Position numbers and translations under genes: made by a program. Under the pieces are notes generated by a model. That model made no database searches, was not told the DNA's origin, and was given only the letters and a program-made list of their open reading frames with translations. A stretch of DNA of 40,228 nucleotides, taken from contig CAMBZJ010000027.1 in NCBI GenBank assembly GCA_945872365.1, forward strand, positions 1 through 40,228, written 5' to 3'. Position 1 is the stretch's first letter. Every line of letters begins with the position of its first letter. This DNA is from Klebsiella pneumoniae (lineage in GTDB: Bacteria > Desulfobacterota > Binatia > UBA12015). Below, in pieces: positions 27,373 to 36,045 of the stretch.

Positions 27373-27400
27373 GGGATAACACGGCGACGCAGGTCGTCAA
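27373..27400 (-). promoter_or_regulatory. Candidate sigma70-type promoter for etfBA
   Basis: On the minus strand TTGACG (27400-27395) and TATCCC (27378-27373) are separated by 16 nt, about 80 nt before the etfB start. The -35 is good and the -10 is poor. Confidence 0.3.
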
Positions 27401-27428
27401 AACCCCTCGGTTGCGCGGAAGTCCGCGC
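27401..27428 (-). terminator. Hairpin after the iclR-type gene
   Basis: GCGCGGA and TCCGCGC (27413-27428) form an inverted repeat. Downstream on the minus strand comes AACCGAGGGGTTTT. It lies between the regulator stop (27465) and etfB and abuts the candidate etfB promoter. Confidence 0.35.
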
Positions 27429-27464
27429 CATGAGCGGGTTTTCTTCGCAGGATGAGGCGCGGTG

Positions 27465-28244
27465 TCAGGCGTTGTAGCCGAGCCGGCTCGACAACTCGCG
27501 GCCGGCCGCGAGGGCCGCGGGCGCCACTTCCCCGTCGACCCTTTGGAGCGTTAGCCGGTACTCCGGGGCGGCGATCGACAGGCTGCCGACGACGGCCCGG
27601 GTGTAGTCGCGAATCGGCACCGCCACCGACCGCAGGTCGGGAAGGTACTCGCCGGAATCGATCGCCCAGCCGCGTTCGGCGGTCGCCTTGAGGTCGGCGA
27701 TCAACTCGGACCGCTTCACGATCGTGCGATCGGTGTGCTTGGCGAGCGACTCGGGCAGGTGACTCTTCATCACCTCCTCGGACTCGAAGGCGAGGTGCAC
27801 CTTGCCCGCGGCGGTGGCGTGGAGCGGCAGGGCCTGGCCGAGCAGGGAGATCACACGGACCGGCTGGTCGGCCTCCACGGATTGCAGCGGGACCACGGCG
27901 CCGCGGCGGAAGAGGCTCAGGTAGACGGTTTCGCGGCACTGGCGCACGAACGATTCCATGATCGGGCGAGCCTGGCGCAGCAGCCCCATCTGGTTCACGA
28001 AGGTCTGGCCGATCTGCAGGCAGCGGATGCCGAGCCGGTAGTTCTCGGTCGCCTTGTTCTGCTCGATGTAGCCCCGCGACTCCAGGGTCGCGAGCAAGCG
28101 AAAGACGTTGTTCTTGTGGAGCTTCAGCCGCTTGGAGAGGTCCGTCACGCCGAGTTCCTCGGTCTCGCCGGAGAACTGCTCGATCACGTCGAGCGCATGC
28201 GCGACGGACTGGATGACGTAATTGGTCTTCTCGCGGCGTACCAT
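27465..28244 (-). CDS. IclR-family transcriptional regulator
   Basis: 259 aa. An N-terminal winged HTH (LGVTDLSKRLKLHKNNVFRL, about 31-50, then LESRGYIEQN) precedes the IclR effector domain (TVYLSLFRRGAVVPLQS, LHATAAGKVHLA, LRSVAVPIRDYTRAVVGSLS). IclR proteins respond to small carboxylic or aromatic acids and usually control neighbouring catabolic genes. It is upstream of etfBA and divergent from the dienelactone hydrolase/amidohydrolase pair, so either side may be its target. ATG 28244 was chosen because the preceding codons are unlike the family. A 12-bp palindrome covers the start codon. Confidence 0.92.
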   Translation of the reverse strand: MVRREKTNYVIQSVAHALDVIEQFSGETEELGVTDLSKRLKLHKNNVFRLLATLESRGYIEQNKATENYRLGIRCLQIGQTFVNQMGLLRQARPIMESFVRQCRETVYLSLFRRGAVVPLQSVEADQPVRVISLLGQALPLHATAAGKVHLAFESEEVMKSHLPESLAKHTDRTIVKRSELIADLKATAERGWAIDSGEYLPDLRSVAVPIRDYTRAVVGSLSIAAPEYRLTLQRVDGEVAPAALAAGRELSSRLGYNA

Positions 28245-28262
28245 GGTACCGAGGACCCTCGG
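28238..28262. promoter_or_regulatory. Palindromes at the iclR start, possible operator
   Basis: GTACCATGGTAC (28238-28249) is a perfect 12-bp palindrome over the regulator start codon. It abuts CCGAGG-AC-CCTCGG (28249-28262), an inverted repeat with 2-nt spacing. Autoregulation by IclR is plausible but not shown. Confidence 0.35.
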
Positions 28263-28378
28263 GCCGGTCCCGGCTGGTCGGCCCGGGCTCGTTTGCAAAA
28301 AGCGTTTTAGCGATAAGCGGTTGGTCGAGGGGCTGTCAAACGACCCCGGGGACCGACCCTCGAAAGCCAGGGGGGGCG

Positions 28379-29116
28379 ATGAACGCAAAGGGTGAAATGG
28401 TCGAAATCCTGACGGGAGACGGGACGATGCCCGCCTGGGCGGTACGTCCGGAAGGGGCGGGGCCCTTTCCGGCGGTGATCGTCGTACAGGAGGCCTTCGG
28501 CCTGAACGGACACATCAAGGGCGTGGCCGACCGTCTGGCCCGCGAGGGCTATCGCGCGGTCGCGCCGGACCTCTACTACCGCTCGGCCGACCGGGTGGCG
28601 GGCTACGACGAGTTGCCCAAGGCGATCGGTCTCATGTCCGCGCTCGACGACCGCAAGATCGTGGCCGATGTCCGGGCCGTCATGGACTGGATCGAGGCGC
28701 AGCCCGGGACGCGCCAGGGGAGGATCGGCATCACCGGTTTCTGCATGGGCGGGCGGGTGTCGTTCCTGGCCGCCTGCCACCTGCCGGTCGCGGCCGCGGC
28801 GCCGTTCTACGGCGGCGGCATCGGCCGGGTCATGATGCCGAGCGAGCGCACGCCGCATGCGCCGATCGAGGATGCGGCCGGGATCCGCGCGCCGCTCCTC
28901 CTCTTCTACGGGGACAAGGACGCCTTCATCCCGCCCGAGGAGGTCGCGCTCGTGAAGGAGCGGCTCGCCTCGCTCGGCAAGCAGGCGCAGGTCGTCGTCT
29001 ACCCCGGGGCCGACCACGGCTTCTTCTGCGAAGAGCGCCCTTCCTTCCACGAGGCCGCGGCGCAGGATTCCTGGCGCAAGCTGCTCAATTTCCTCGACAA
29101 GAACCTCGCCGCATGA
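28379..29116 (+). CDS. Dienelactone hydrolase family protein
   Basis: 245 aa, alpha/beta-hydrolase. The nucleophile Cys122 is in GFCMGG, the Asp in YGDKDAFIP (Asp179 or 181) and His213 in GADHGFF, giving the Cys-Asp-His triad of dienelactone hydrolases. VIVVQEAFGLNGHIK and DLYYRS are family-typical. Members open dienelactones or related esters in aromatic degradation, though many have other substrates. GGGGGGGCG precedes ATG 28379. The stop overlaps the next start (ATGA). Confidence 0.93.
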   Translation: MNAKGEMVEILTGDGTMPAWAVRPEGAGPFPAVIVVQEAFGLNGHIKGVADRLAREGYRAVAPDLYYRSADRVAGYDELPKAIGLMSALDDRKIVADVRAVMDWIEAQPGTRQGRIGITGFCMGGRVSFLAACHLPVAAAAPFYGGGIGRVMMPSERTPHAPIEDAAGIRAPLLLFYGDKDAFIPPEEVALVKERLASLGKQAQVVVYPGADHGFFCEERPSFHEAAAQDSWRKLLNFLDKNLAA

Positions 29117-29832
29117 GCCATGCGGCCCCGTCCGTGCCCGGCGGCCGGGCCTGGATTCTCACCTGCGAGCACGCGAGTTGCGCCGTGCCGCGGGAGTACC
29201 GATCGCTCGGGCTCCGGCGGGCGGCGCTGCGCGACCACATCGGCTGGGACCTCGGCGCGCACGCGTTGCAACAGGCGGTCGGCCGCGAACTCGGTGCGGC
29301 TTGCGTCGCCTCGCGCTGGTCCCGGCTGCTCGTCGACTGCAACCGCGACCCGGCCGACCCGGGCCTGATCCTCGCGACGAGCGACGGGGTCGCGATTCCC
29401 GGCAACGCTCGGGTGTCGCGCGCGGAGCGCCGCCGTCGCGTCGACGACTTCCATGCGCCCTATCACCGCGCGGTCGAGCGGGCGATCGCGCGCCTCGAGC
29501 GCCGCGGGCTGCGGCCGCGGCTGCTCTCCCTGCACAGCTTCACGCCGATCATGGGCGGGGTCGTGCGGAAGCTCGACATCGGCGTGCTCTACGACCGCCA
29601 CCGCGGACTCGCCCACCGCCTCGGGGCCGCGCTCCGCGCGGGCGGCTGGCGGGTGAAGTACAACGAGCCCTACTCGGGACTCGCCGGGCTCATCTACAGC
29701 GCGCGCCGCCACGGCGACGCCGCGGGGATCGAGTACGTCGAACTCGAGATCAACAACGTTCTGCTGCGCCAGCCGGGGACCATCGCGCGCGTCGGACACG
29801 ACGTCGTCCGGGCGCTGCGCGCGATCGGTTGA
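29113..29832 (+). CDS. N-formylglutamate amidohydrolase family protein
   Basis: 239 aa. LTCEHASCAVPREY at the N-terminus, HIGWDLGAHAL, LLVDCNRDPAD, LSLHSFTPIMGG, and C-terminal VELEINN match the FGase family (PF05013), a Zn-dependent amidase fold. Classic members release formate and glutamate in histidine breakdown (HutG type), but no hut gene is near, so the substrate is open. It overlaps the dienelactone hydrolase gene by 4 bp and must be co-translated with it. Confidence 0.9.
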   Translation: MSHAAPSVPGGRAWILTCEHASCAVPREYRSLGLRRAALRDHIGWDLGAHALQQAVGRELGAACVASRWSRLLVDCNRDPADPGLILATSDGVAIPGNARVSRAERRRRVDDFHAPYHRAVERAIARLERRGLRPRLLSLHSFTPIMGGVVRKLDIGVLYDRHRGLAHRLGAALRAGGWRVKYNEPYSGLAGLIYSARRHGDAAGIEYVELEINNVLLRQPGTIARVGHDVVRALRAIG

Positions 29833-29834
29833 GG

Positions 29835-29865
29835 CGGGGGCGCGTCGCCACGCGGCGCGCCCCCG
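29835..29865. terminator. Bidirectional hairpin terminator
   Basis: CGGGGGCGCG (29835-29844) pairs perfectly with CGCGCCCCCG (29856-29865) around an 11-nt loop, in the 39-bp gap between convergent genes. Confidence 0.6.
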
Positions 29866-29871
29866 TGGCGC

Positions 29872-30366
29872 TCATTCGTCGACGTAAGCGGTGACGTCGA
29901 TCTCGGTCTCGCCCTCGATGCCCTTGGAGTCCTTGCACCGCAGGGTCGCGACGTAGTCCCCGACCTTCTCGTAGGTGTGGGTCGGGTTCATCTCGGTCGA
30001 CTTCGCCGAGCCGTCGCCGAAGTCCCACTCGCAGTTTATTGCGCCGGTCGCGTCCTCGATCGTGGACGTGAACTTGACCTTGAGCGGCGGCTGGCCCTCG
30101 TCCGGATCGGCCTCGGCATCGACGTAGAGTTCGTCGACGTCGTTGGCCGCCTGGCCGGGGGCGGCCGCCGCCGGCGGCTGGCCGGCCATGGGGGGTTGCC
30201 CCGCGGGCTTGGCCGCCTCAGCGGGCTTGGCCGCCGCGGGAGCAGCGGGCTTCGCCGCGGGAGCGGACGTCTTCTCGGGCTCGCAGGAACTGCAGGCGCT
30301 CAGGAGCATCGAGCTCACGCCGACGAAAGTTGCCGCGATCCACAACCAGGTCCGATTCGACACCAT
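29872..30366 (-). CDS. PKD-domain lipoprotein
   Basis: 164 aa. The signal peptide MVSNRTWLWIAATFVG leads to a lipobox LSAC (Cys near residue 25). A Pro/Ala/Lys-rich linker covers about 32-75. The C-terminal half is one PKD beta-sandwich with NCEWDFGDGSAKSTEMNPTH, then TYEKVGDYVATLRCKD. PKD domains mediate protein or polysaccharide contacts outside the cell. ATG 30366 follows GGAGGTGG at 8-nt spacing, which decides the start over an upstream ATG. Its partner is unknown. Confidence 0.88.
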   Translation of the reverse strand: MVSNRTWLWIAATFVGVSSMLLSACSSCEPEKTSAPAAKPAAPAAAKPAEAAKPAGQPPMAGQPPAAAAPGQAANDVDELYVDAEADPDEGQPPLKVKFTSTIEDATGAINCEWDFGDGSAKSTEMNPTHTYEKVGDYVATLRCKDSKGIEGETEIDVTAYVDE

Positions 30367-30603
30367 ACGCAAGTCCACCTCCGGAGAGCGGGAAGGATCC
30401 CGAACGACGAGTGACACTAGCATCCGGGCGGGCACGATGGGAAGCAAACGAGGATGCCGCCCCGGGCCGGGTGCACGCCTGCGGGTGGCGGCGGATTCCC
30501 GGCCGCTCGGCGCCGGGCCGGGCCGTGCACATCGAGACCGGGGGGCCTCGCCTCGACGCGGGCGTTCGGAAAGGGCGGATGGGCCGTGTTATCGACCCTC
30601 GCC

Positions 30604-31536
30604 ATGCGGCTCGCATTGTTTGGACAGGCGGCTTTCGGGCAGGAAGTGCTGGCGGGGCTCGCGGGGCGCGGTCACGAGATCGCGCTCGTCTATGCGCCCC
30701 CGGAGAAGGGCGGGCGGGTCGATCCGCTCGCCGCCGAGGCGTCGAAACGCGGCCTGCCGCTGCGCACGCCGCCGGGCTACAAGTCGCCCGAGGTCGCCGC
30801 GGAAGTCGCGGCGGTCGGGGCCGACCTCGGCGTGCTCGCCTTCGTGACGAAGATCGTCCCGCCGGCCGTGATCGATGCGCCCCGCCTGGGGACGCTCTGC
30901 TTCCACCCTTCGCTCCTGCCGCGTTACCGGGGCGGCAGCGCGCTCGCCTGGCAGTTGATCCGCGGCGAGAAACGCGGCGGCTTCACCGTGTTCTGGACCG
31001 ACCCTGGCATCGACACCGGTCCGATCCTGCTTGCACGCGAGGTCGAGATCGGCCCCGACGACACCGCCGGCTCGCTCTACTTCGACAAGATCTTCAAGCC
31101 GGGTGCTGCGGCGATGGTCGAGGCGGTGGACCTGGTCGCCGCCGGCCGCGCGCCGCGCATCGCCCAGGACGAGGCGCTCGCGACCTACGATCCGCTGTGC
31201 TCCGAATCCCACGCGGCGGTCCGCTGGGGGCGCCCGGCGTCCGAGGTCTACGACCTGGTGCGCGGCTGCGATCCGCAGCCCGGCGCGCACGCCCAGTGGC
31301 AGGGCGGGCGAGTCCACCTGTTCGACGCGCGCCCGGTGCCGGGTGTCGCCGGCTCGCGGCCGGGGACGGTCCTCGCGGCCGACGGCGAGGGCGTGGTCGT
31401 CGCGGTCGGTCCCGGGGGAGCGGGTGCCTTGCGCTTCGCTCGCCTGCGCGGCCCGGGACCCAAGGCCAGGGCGATCGAGGTCGCCAACGCCCTCTCCCTC
31501 CAGCCCGGCGCGGTCCTCGGCGACGGCCTCGGCTGA
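30604..31536 (+). CDS. Formyl-THF hydrolase/formyltransferase-like protein (FDH N-terminal-domain type)
   Basis: 310 aa. The first 200 residues are a formyltransferase fold with FHPSLLPRYRGGSALAWQL (His101) and FWTDPGIDTGPILL (Asp137). The 36-residue spacing equals His106-Asp142 of the hydrolase domain of 10-formyl-THF dehydrogenase (ALDH1L1). GEKRGGFTVFW also resembles that enzyme more than methionyl-tRNA formyltransferase, which has Asn-x-His. The C-terminal 100 residues form the Fmt C-terminal-like barrel. No ALDH domain follows. It may hydrolyse 10-formyl-THF or transfer formyl to an unknown acceptor. ATG 30604 was chosen by homology; there is no clear ribosome site. Confidence 0.82.
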   Translation: MRLALFGQAAFGQEVLAGLAGRGHEIALVYAPPEKGGRVDPLAAEASKRGLPLRTPPGYKSPEVAAEVAAVGADLGVLAFVTKIVPPAVIDAPRLGTLCFHPSLLPRYRGGSALAWQLIRGEKRGGFTVFWTDPGIDTGPILLAREVEIGPDDTAGSLYFDKIFKPGAAAMVEAVDLVAAGRAPRIAQDEALATYDPLCSESHAAVRWGRPASEVYDLVRGCDPQPGAHAQWQGGRVHLFDARPVPGVAGSRPGTVLAADGEGVVVAVGPGGAGALRFARLRGPGPKARAIEVANALSLQPGAVLGDGLG

Positions 31537-31637
31537 TCGCCGGACTCGGCTCGACCCGGGTCAACCCCTGCGATTTCATGCTTTTGCGCCTCCCGACGAT
31601 ATGCTAACGGCGAAGCGGGTAGCGGAAGGCGGGGGCA

Positions 31638-32291
31638 GTGGGCACGGGCAAGTACATCGTCGTCGAAGGACCCATCGGCGTTGGAAAGACTTCACTGGCC
31701 AGGATTCTGGCCGAAGAATTCTCGGCCGACCTCGAGTTCGATCCGGCGGATCGGAACGAATTCCTGCGCGCGTTCTACTCGAATCCCGAGCGCTATTCGC
31801 TTGCGACCCAACTCCGTTTCCTCCTGCTGCGCTACGAGCAGCAGGCGCGCATCGCGAGCCGTCCCGAGGACGGCCGCGCCGTGGTCTGCGACTACCTATG
31901 GGTCAAGGACCTCATCTTCGCCGGTCTCACGCTCGGCAAGGACGAGCTCGCCCTCTACGGCGAGCTGGCCCGGGCGGTGGCCGATCCTATCCACATGGGG
32001 ATCCGAAAGCCTGACCTCGTCGTCTACCTCGAGGCCAGGCCGGAGGTCCTCCTGCAGCGGCTGGACAAGCGCAACCGGGACTTCGAGCGCCACATCGCGC
32101 CGGAGTACCTGGCATCGCTGACCGAGGCCTATCGAAGGTTTTTCTACTCCTATGAGGAGGCACCGCTGCTCGTGGTGAACAGTTCCGGGATCGACTTTCT
32201 CGGCAACGGCGACGAACTCGTCGACCTGATCCGGGAGATCCGGGGCGTCCGGCACGGAGTGCAGCACTACATACCGCTGGGATCCAGATAG
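31638..32291 (+). CDS. Deoxynucleoside kinase (dAdo/dGuo kinase type)
   Basis: 217 aa. The P-loop is GPIGVGKTS (11-19). The substrate and Mg motif is VVCDYLWVKDLIFAGLTL, and the LID Arg residues are in KRNRDFER. This is the bacterial dNK/dGK family that phosphorylates purine or pyrimidine deoxynucleosides for salvage. GTG 31638 is preceded by GGAAGG; homology begins at the next residues (KYIVVEGPIG). In several deltaproteobacterial genomes such a kinase sits beside pan genes, as here. Confidence 0.9.
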   Translation: MGTGKYIVVEGPIGVGKTSLARILAEEFSADLEFDPADRNEFLRAFYSNPERYSLATQLRFLLLRYEQQARIASRPEDGRAVVCDYLWVKDLIFAGLTLGKDELALYGELARAVADPIHMGIRKPDLVVYLEARPEVLLQRLDKRNRDFERHIAPEYLASLTEAYRRFFYSYEEAPLLVVNSSGIDFLGNGDELVDLIREIRGVRHGVQHYIPLGSR

Positions 32292-32500
32292 CTGCCGACC
32301 CGCACCGTGAAGGGCGGGCGGCCGAGCTGGACCGGGACGGGCAAGGGGGCGAGGCGAGCCCCGACGCATGCCGCCGACACGGCGACCCGCGAGGGCGTCG
32401 ACATCGGGGTGCGGGGATCGCCGGGCCGGGGATCGCGCCGACGCACGCCGTGCGTCGGACGTGCTCACCACCTTCCGACTCGGTCCGGGAGGAATGATCG

Positions 32501-34306
32501 ATGAGCACGAAGATCACCGTCCCGGACATCGTGGCCGCCAAGCGCGGCGCACCGGGGCACCAAGAAGGAAGCGAGACGGGTCGTCGCCGCCTGGCGATGG
32601 TCACGGCCTACGACTGCACGTTCGCGCGCCTGATCGACAGCGCGGGCGTCGATTTCCTGCTGGTCGGCGACAGTCTCGGCATGGTCGTGCAGGGGGAGTC
32701 GTCCACCCTGCCGGTCACGCTCGACGAGATGGTCTACCACACCCGGCTGGTCGCCAAGGCCCGGCCGCGTGCGCTCGTGCTGGGCGACCTGCCGTTCCTG
32801 TCGTATCAGACCAGCCGGCGCGACGCGCTGGAGAGCGCGGGGCGCCTGATCAAAGCGGGCGCCGAGGCCGTGAAACTCGAGGGCGGCCGCGCGGTGGCCG
32901 GGACGATTCGCGCGCTCGTGCGCGCGGAGATGCCGGTCGTCGGTCACGTCGGGCTCACGCCGCAGAGCGTGCACCGCATGGGCGGCCACAAGGTCCAGGG
33001 CCGCGACGCGGCGGGGCGCCAGCGGGTGCTCGACGACGCGCGTGCGGTCGCCGAGGCCGGTGCCTTCGCGATCGTGCTCGAGGGGATTCCGCTCGACCTC
33101 GCGGGCGAGATCACCGCCATGCTCGACATCCCGACGATCGGGATCGGAGCCGGGCCGCATTGCGACGGGCAGGTGCTGGTCATGCACGACCTGCTCGGAC
33201 TCGCCGGCGACGAGCGCTCCGCGCCGCGCTTCGTGCGTCGCTATGCCTCGCTCGGGGAGGCCGTCACCGGTGCGGTCGCGAGCTACGCGGCCGACGTGCG
33301 CTCGGGTGCGTTCCCGTCGGACGCCGAGAGCTACCATGCCCCGGGCGTTGCCGAGCGCGTGCCCGCACGCGTCGCCGAGATCGCGCGGGTCGCCGACATG
33401 CAGGCCTGGTCGGATCGGCAGCGTGCGATGGGCCTCCGCGTGTCGTTCGTGCCGACGATGGGCTACCTGCACGAGGGGCACGTCTCGCTGGTGCGCGAGG
33501 CGCGTCGGCGCGGCGACCGGGTCGTCGTGTCGATCTTCGTGAACCCGATCCAGTTCGACCGCGAGGAGGATCTCGTCTCCTACCCGCGCGACTACGAGCG
33601 CGACCGCCGCCTCCTCGAGGAGGCGGGCGTGGACGCGATCTTCGTGCCCGACCCGCGCGAGATGTACCCTGAGGAGTTCGTCACCGGGGTCGCCGTCGAC
33701 CGGCTCACCTCGAGCCTGTGCGGTGCGCATCGCCCGGGCCACTTCGGCGGGGTCGCGACCGTGGTCACCAAGCTCTTCCACGCGGTGCGGCCTGCCGTCG
33801 CCGTGTTCGGCGAGAAGGACTTCCAGCAACTCGCCGTGATCCGCCGCATGGTGCGCGACCTCGACTTCGGTATCGAGGTCGTCGGTGCGCCGACCGTGCG
33901 CGAGGCCGACGGGCTGGCCATGTCGAGTCGCAACGCCCGGCTGGCGGGTGCGGCGCGCGAGGCCGCGCGCTGCGTGCCCGAGGCGCTCGACGCGGTTGGT
34001 GCGGCACTGGTCGCCGGCCAGCGCGACGTCGCCGCCCTCGGGGCGGTGTTCGCCGCCCGCATCGCCGCCGAGCCGCAGGCCCGGCTCGAGTACGCGACGC
34101 TCTGCGACCCGGACTCCCTCGAGTCGGTCGCCCGCGTCGATTCCCCGGTGCAGCTCGCCGTCGCCGTATGGGTCGGCGGCGTGCGTCTGATCGACAACGT
34201 CCGGCTCGACCCCGCCTCCGGCGCGCCCGAGCCGATCGCCCGCAACACGTCCAACGCCTCGCCTTCGAGGACCGCGACTCTCCCCGAGAGCGCGGAAGCC
34301 TGCTGA
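32501..34306 (+). CDS. panBC: Fused ketopantoate hydroxymethyltransferase-pantothenate synthetase (PanB-PanC)
   Basis: 601 aa in one uninterrupted frame. Residues 1-285 are Pan[48 protein letters not shown] and the catalytic Glu in IVLEGIP (about 194). Residues about 290-585 are Pan[16 protein letters not shown] (HEGH nucleotide motif), [30 protein letters not shown] and SSRN. PanB makes ketopantoate from ketoisovalerate; PanC joins pantoate to beta-alanine with ATP. The step between them (PanE/IlvC) is not in the window. GGGAGGAATGATCG precedes ATG 32501. The linker (about 275-298) is short, and a GTG at 33359 could allow internal PanC initiation. panD follows 8 nt later. Confidence 0.93.
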   Translation: MSTKITVPDIVAAKRGAPGHQEGSETGRRRLAMVTAYDCTFARLIDSAGVDFLLVGDSLGMVVQGESSTLPVTLDEMVYHTRLVAKARPRALVLGDLPFLSYQTSRRDALESAGRLIKAGAEAVKLEGGRAVAGTIRALVRAEMPVVGHVGLTPQSVHRMGGHKVQGRDAAGRQRVLDDARAVAEAGAFAIVLEGIPLDLAGEITAMLDIPTIGIGAGPHCDGQVLVMHDLLGLAGDERSAPRFVRRYASLGEAVTGAVASYAADVRSGAFPSDAESYHAPGVAERVPARVAEIARVADMQAWSDRQRAMGLRVSFVPTMGYLHEGHVSLVREARRRGDRVVVSIFVNPIQFDREEDLVSYPRDYERDRRLLEEAGVDAIFVPDPREMYPEEFVTGVAVDRLTSSLCGAHRPGHFGGVATVVTKLFHAVRPAVAVFGEKDFQQLAVIRRMVRDLDFGIEVVGAPTVREADGLAMSSRNARLAGAAREAARCVPEALDAVGAALVAGQRDVAALGAVFAARIAAEPQARLEYATLCDPDSLESVARVDSPVQLAVAVWVGGVRLIDNVRLDPASGAPEPIARNTSNASPSRTATLPESAEAC

Positions 34307-34314
34307 GGTCCGCC

Positions 34315-34737
34315 ATGCCCGAAACGATTCCGATGCGCTCTTCGAATGGTTCCCCGGTCGCTGTCCGCAAGGTCCTGCGCGGCAAGATCCACCGCGCGAC
34401 CGTGACCGAGGCCAATCTCCACTACGAGGGTTCGATCACGATCGACAAGTCGCTCATGGAGGCGATGGACCTGATCGAGTTCGAGGCCGTCCACGTCTGG
34501 GACGTGAACAACGGCGAACGCTTCGAGACCTATGCGCTCGAGGGGCCCGCCGGCTCCGGCGTGATCTGCGTGAACGGCGCGGCCGCCCGCAAGGTCGCGC
34601 CGGGGGACCTGATCATCATCGGCGCCTTCGCCTGGCTCGAGGAGGAGGCGGCGCGCCGCCACCAGCCGAAGATCGTCATGGTGGACGCGCAGAACCGCGA
34701 GAAGCAGGAGCCACACCACCACCTGCGCATGGTCTAG
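34315..34737 (+). CDS. panD: Aspartate 1-decarboxylase
   Basis: 140 aa. [20 protein letters not shown] contains the Gly-Ser self-cleavage site (Ser40), which yields the pyruvoyl cofactor, and the catalytic Lys in [24 protein letters not shown] is typical. It makes beta-alanine for PanC. The start at 34315 follows GAGG; the second ATG at 34333 would shorten the protein by six residues and is closer to the usual length (about 126). It lies 8 nt after panBC, so the two form one operon. Confidence 0.95.
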   Translation: MPETIPMRSSNGSPVAVRKVLRGKIHRATVTEANLHYEGSITIDKSLMEAMDLIEFEAVHVWDVNNGERFETYALEGPAGSGVICVNGAAARKVAPGDLIIIGAFAWLEEEAARRHQPKIVMVDAQNREKQEPHHHLRMV

Positions 34738-34748
34738 GCTCGGGTCGT

Positions 34749-34785
34749 CGGCGCCGGGGCGCGGTCCTGCCGTGCCCCGGCGCCG
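34749..34785. terminator. Bidirectional hairpin terminator after panD
   Basis: CGGCGCCGGGGC (34749-34760) pairs perfectly over 12 bp with GCCCCGGCGCCG (34774-34785) around a 13-nt loop. It lies midway between convergent panD and the PhoX-type gene. Confidence 0.62.
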
Positions 34786-34813
34786 CCCGGCCCCGGGTTC
34801 CGCCGAACCTGTC

Positions 34814-35959
34814 TCAGGCGCGCCGGAACGGCCCGGACATCTCGTAGGTGATGCCGGAGCCGTCGCCGCGCTGCGAACTGAAGTAGAGGCGCGTACCCGA
34901 CGGATCGAAGGCGGAGCCGGCGAGTTCGGATTCGTCCTGGCCGACGATGCGGAGCAGCGCGGAGGTGGCCCCGTCGGGCGTGATCAGGACGAGTTCCATG
35001 TTCCCGCCGTCCTCGGCGACGATCAGGTCGCCGACCACGGCCGCGGTGACGTTGTCGACGCCGGAGAGTTGCTTCGCCGGATCCTGGGCGTTCTCGTAGA
35101 GGATCGTGCAGCGCTGCGCCTTGGGTTCGTAGCGCCACACGCGGTCGTCCTTCTTGGTCGTGAAGAACAAGTCGCCGCGGCTGTAGACGATGCCCTCGCC
35201 GCCGCGGAACTCCGTGCTCTGCGGAACCTGGTGGCGCGTGGCATCGTGCTGCATGCCCGGGTTCGGGTACTTGATCGGGTGCCAGGTGACCGAGGAGTCC
35301 GCGCGGACCTGCGCCACCTCGAGCGTGCCGGCCTCGAGGCTCGGCCACTTCCGGGGCGTGAAGCGGTAGAAGCGGCCGTCGGGGACGTCTTCGGTCAGGT
35401 AGAGTGCACGGCCGACCGGGTCGACGGCGACCGCCTCGTGCTGGAACGTGCCGAGCGCGGGACGCTTGACGGCCGGGCGGACGCCGCTCGGGTCGCACTC
35501 CCAGACGTGCCCGTAGGCGTATTCCTCGCAGGTGAGCCAGGTGTCCCAGGGCGTCGCGCCGCCCGCGCAGTTGAGCAGCGTCCCGGTGCAGATCGGGTAG
35601 GCGGCGGCGATGTTCCCGGAGCGGTCGAAGCGGATCGCGCCCACGCCGCCGCCCGACGGCGGAACCCACTCGGAGTTCGCGACGTAGATCCAGCCATCGG
35701 GCACCCGGAAGGTCGCGCCGCCGTCGGGGTAGACCGGCCAGACATACTTCGTGTTGCCGACCCGGGCGCCGGAGCGCGCGACGACGCGGCAGCGGAAACC
35801 CTTGGGAAGCTGGAGGCCGTCGGCGTCGGGGGGAAGGAGTTCGCCGTAGGGACTCCGGCCGCCGCGCGCGGTGTCGGCGAGGGCCCGGCGCCACGGCGAG
35901 GTGCCGACGGCGAGTCCGGTGGCGGCGGCGGTGAAGCGGAAAAAGTCGCGACGGCGCAT
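34814..35959 (-). CDS. Tat-exported PhoX/DUF839 family protein
   Basis: 381 aa. A twin-arginine signal (MRRRDFFRFTAAATGLAVG) selects ATG 35959 over an upstream ATG. The mature part is a beta-propeller of the PhoX/DUF839 family: GTLLNCAGGATPWDTWLTCE, TFQHEAVAVDP, LYLTEDVPDGRFYRFTP and VAEDGGNMELVLI. PhoX enzymes are Ca/Fe-dependent periplasmic alkaline phosphatases. This one is shorter than classic PhoX (500-700 aa), so phosphatase activity is not assured. It stands alone in the minus direction. Confidence 0.88.
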   Translation of the reverse strand: MRRRDFFRFTAAATGLAVGTSPWRRALADTARGGRSPYGELLPPDADGLQLPKGFRCRVVARSGARVGNTKYVWPVYPDGGATFRVPDGWIYVANSEWVPPSGGGVGAIRFDRSGNIAAAYPICTGTLLNCAGGATPWDTWLTCEEYAYGHVWECDPSGVRPAVKRPALGTFQHEAVAVDPVGRALYLTEDVPDGRFYRFTPRKWPSLEAGTLEVAQVRADSSVTWHPIKYPNPGMQHDATRHQVPQSTEFRGGEGIVYSRGDLFFTTKKDDRVWRYEPKAQRCTILYENAQDPAKQLSGVDNVTAAVVGDLIVAEDGGNMELVLITPDGATSALLRIVGQDESELAGSAFDPSGTRLYFSSQRGDGSGITYEMSGPFRRA

Positions 35960-35995
35960 GGGCGCGAGGGTATCAGGCACCGTGAAGCACCGGAA

Positions 35996-36031
35996 GAGAG
36001 GGGCCACGATCGGTCGATCATGGCCCCTCTC
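35996..36031. terminator. Long hairpin between the truncated gene and the PhoX gene
   Basis: GAGAGGGGCCA (35996-36006) pairs with TGGCCCCTCTC (36021-36031). The intervening GATC-GGTC-GATC can extend the stem after one mismatch. No T-tract follows on either side. It lies just after the stop at 36046 on the minus strand and before the PhoX start. Confidence 0.5.
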
Positions 36032-36045
36032 GCGTTGGTCCGGTC

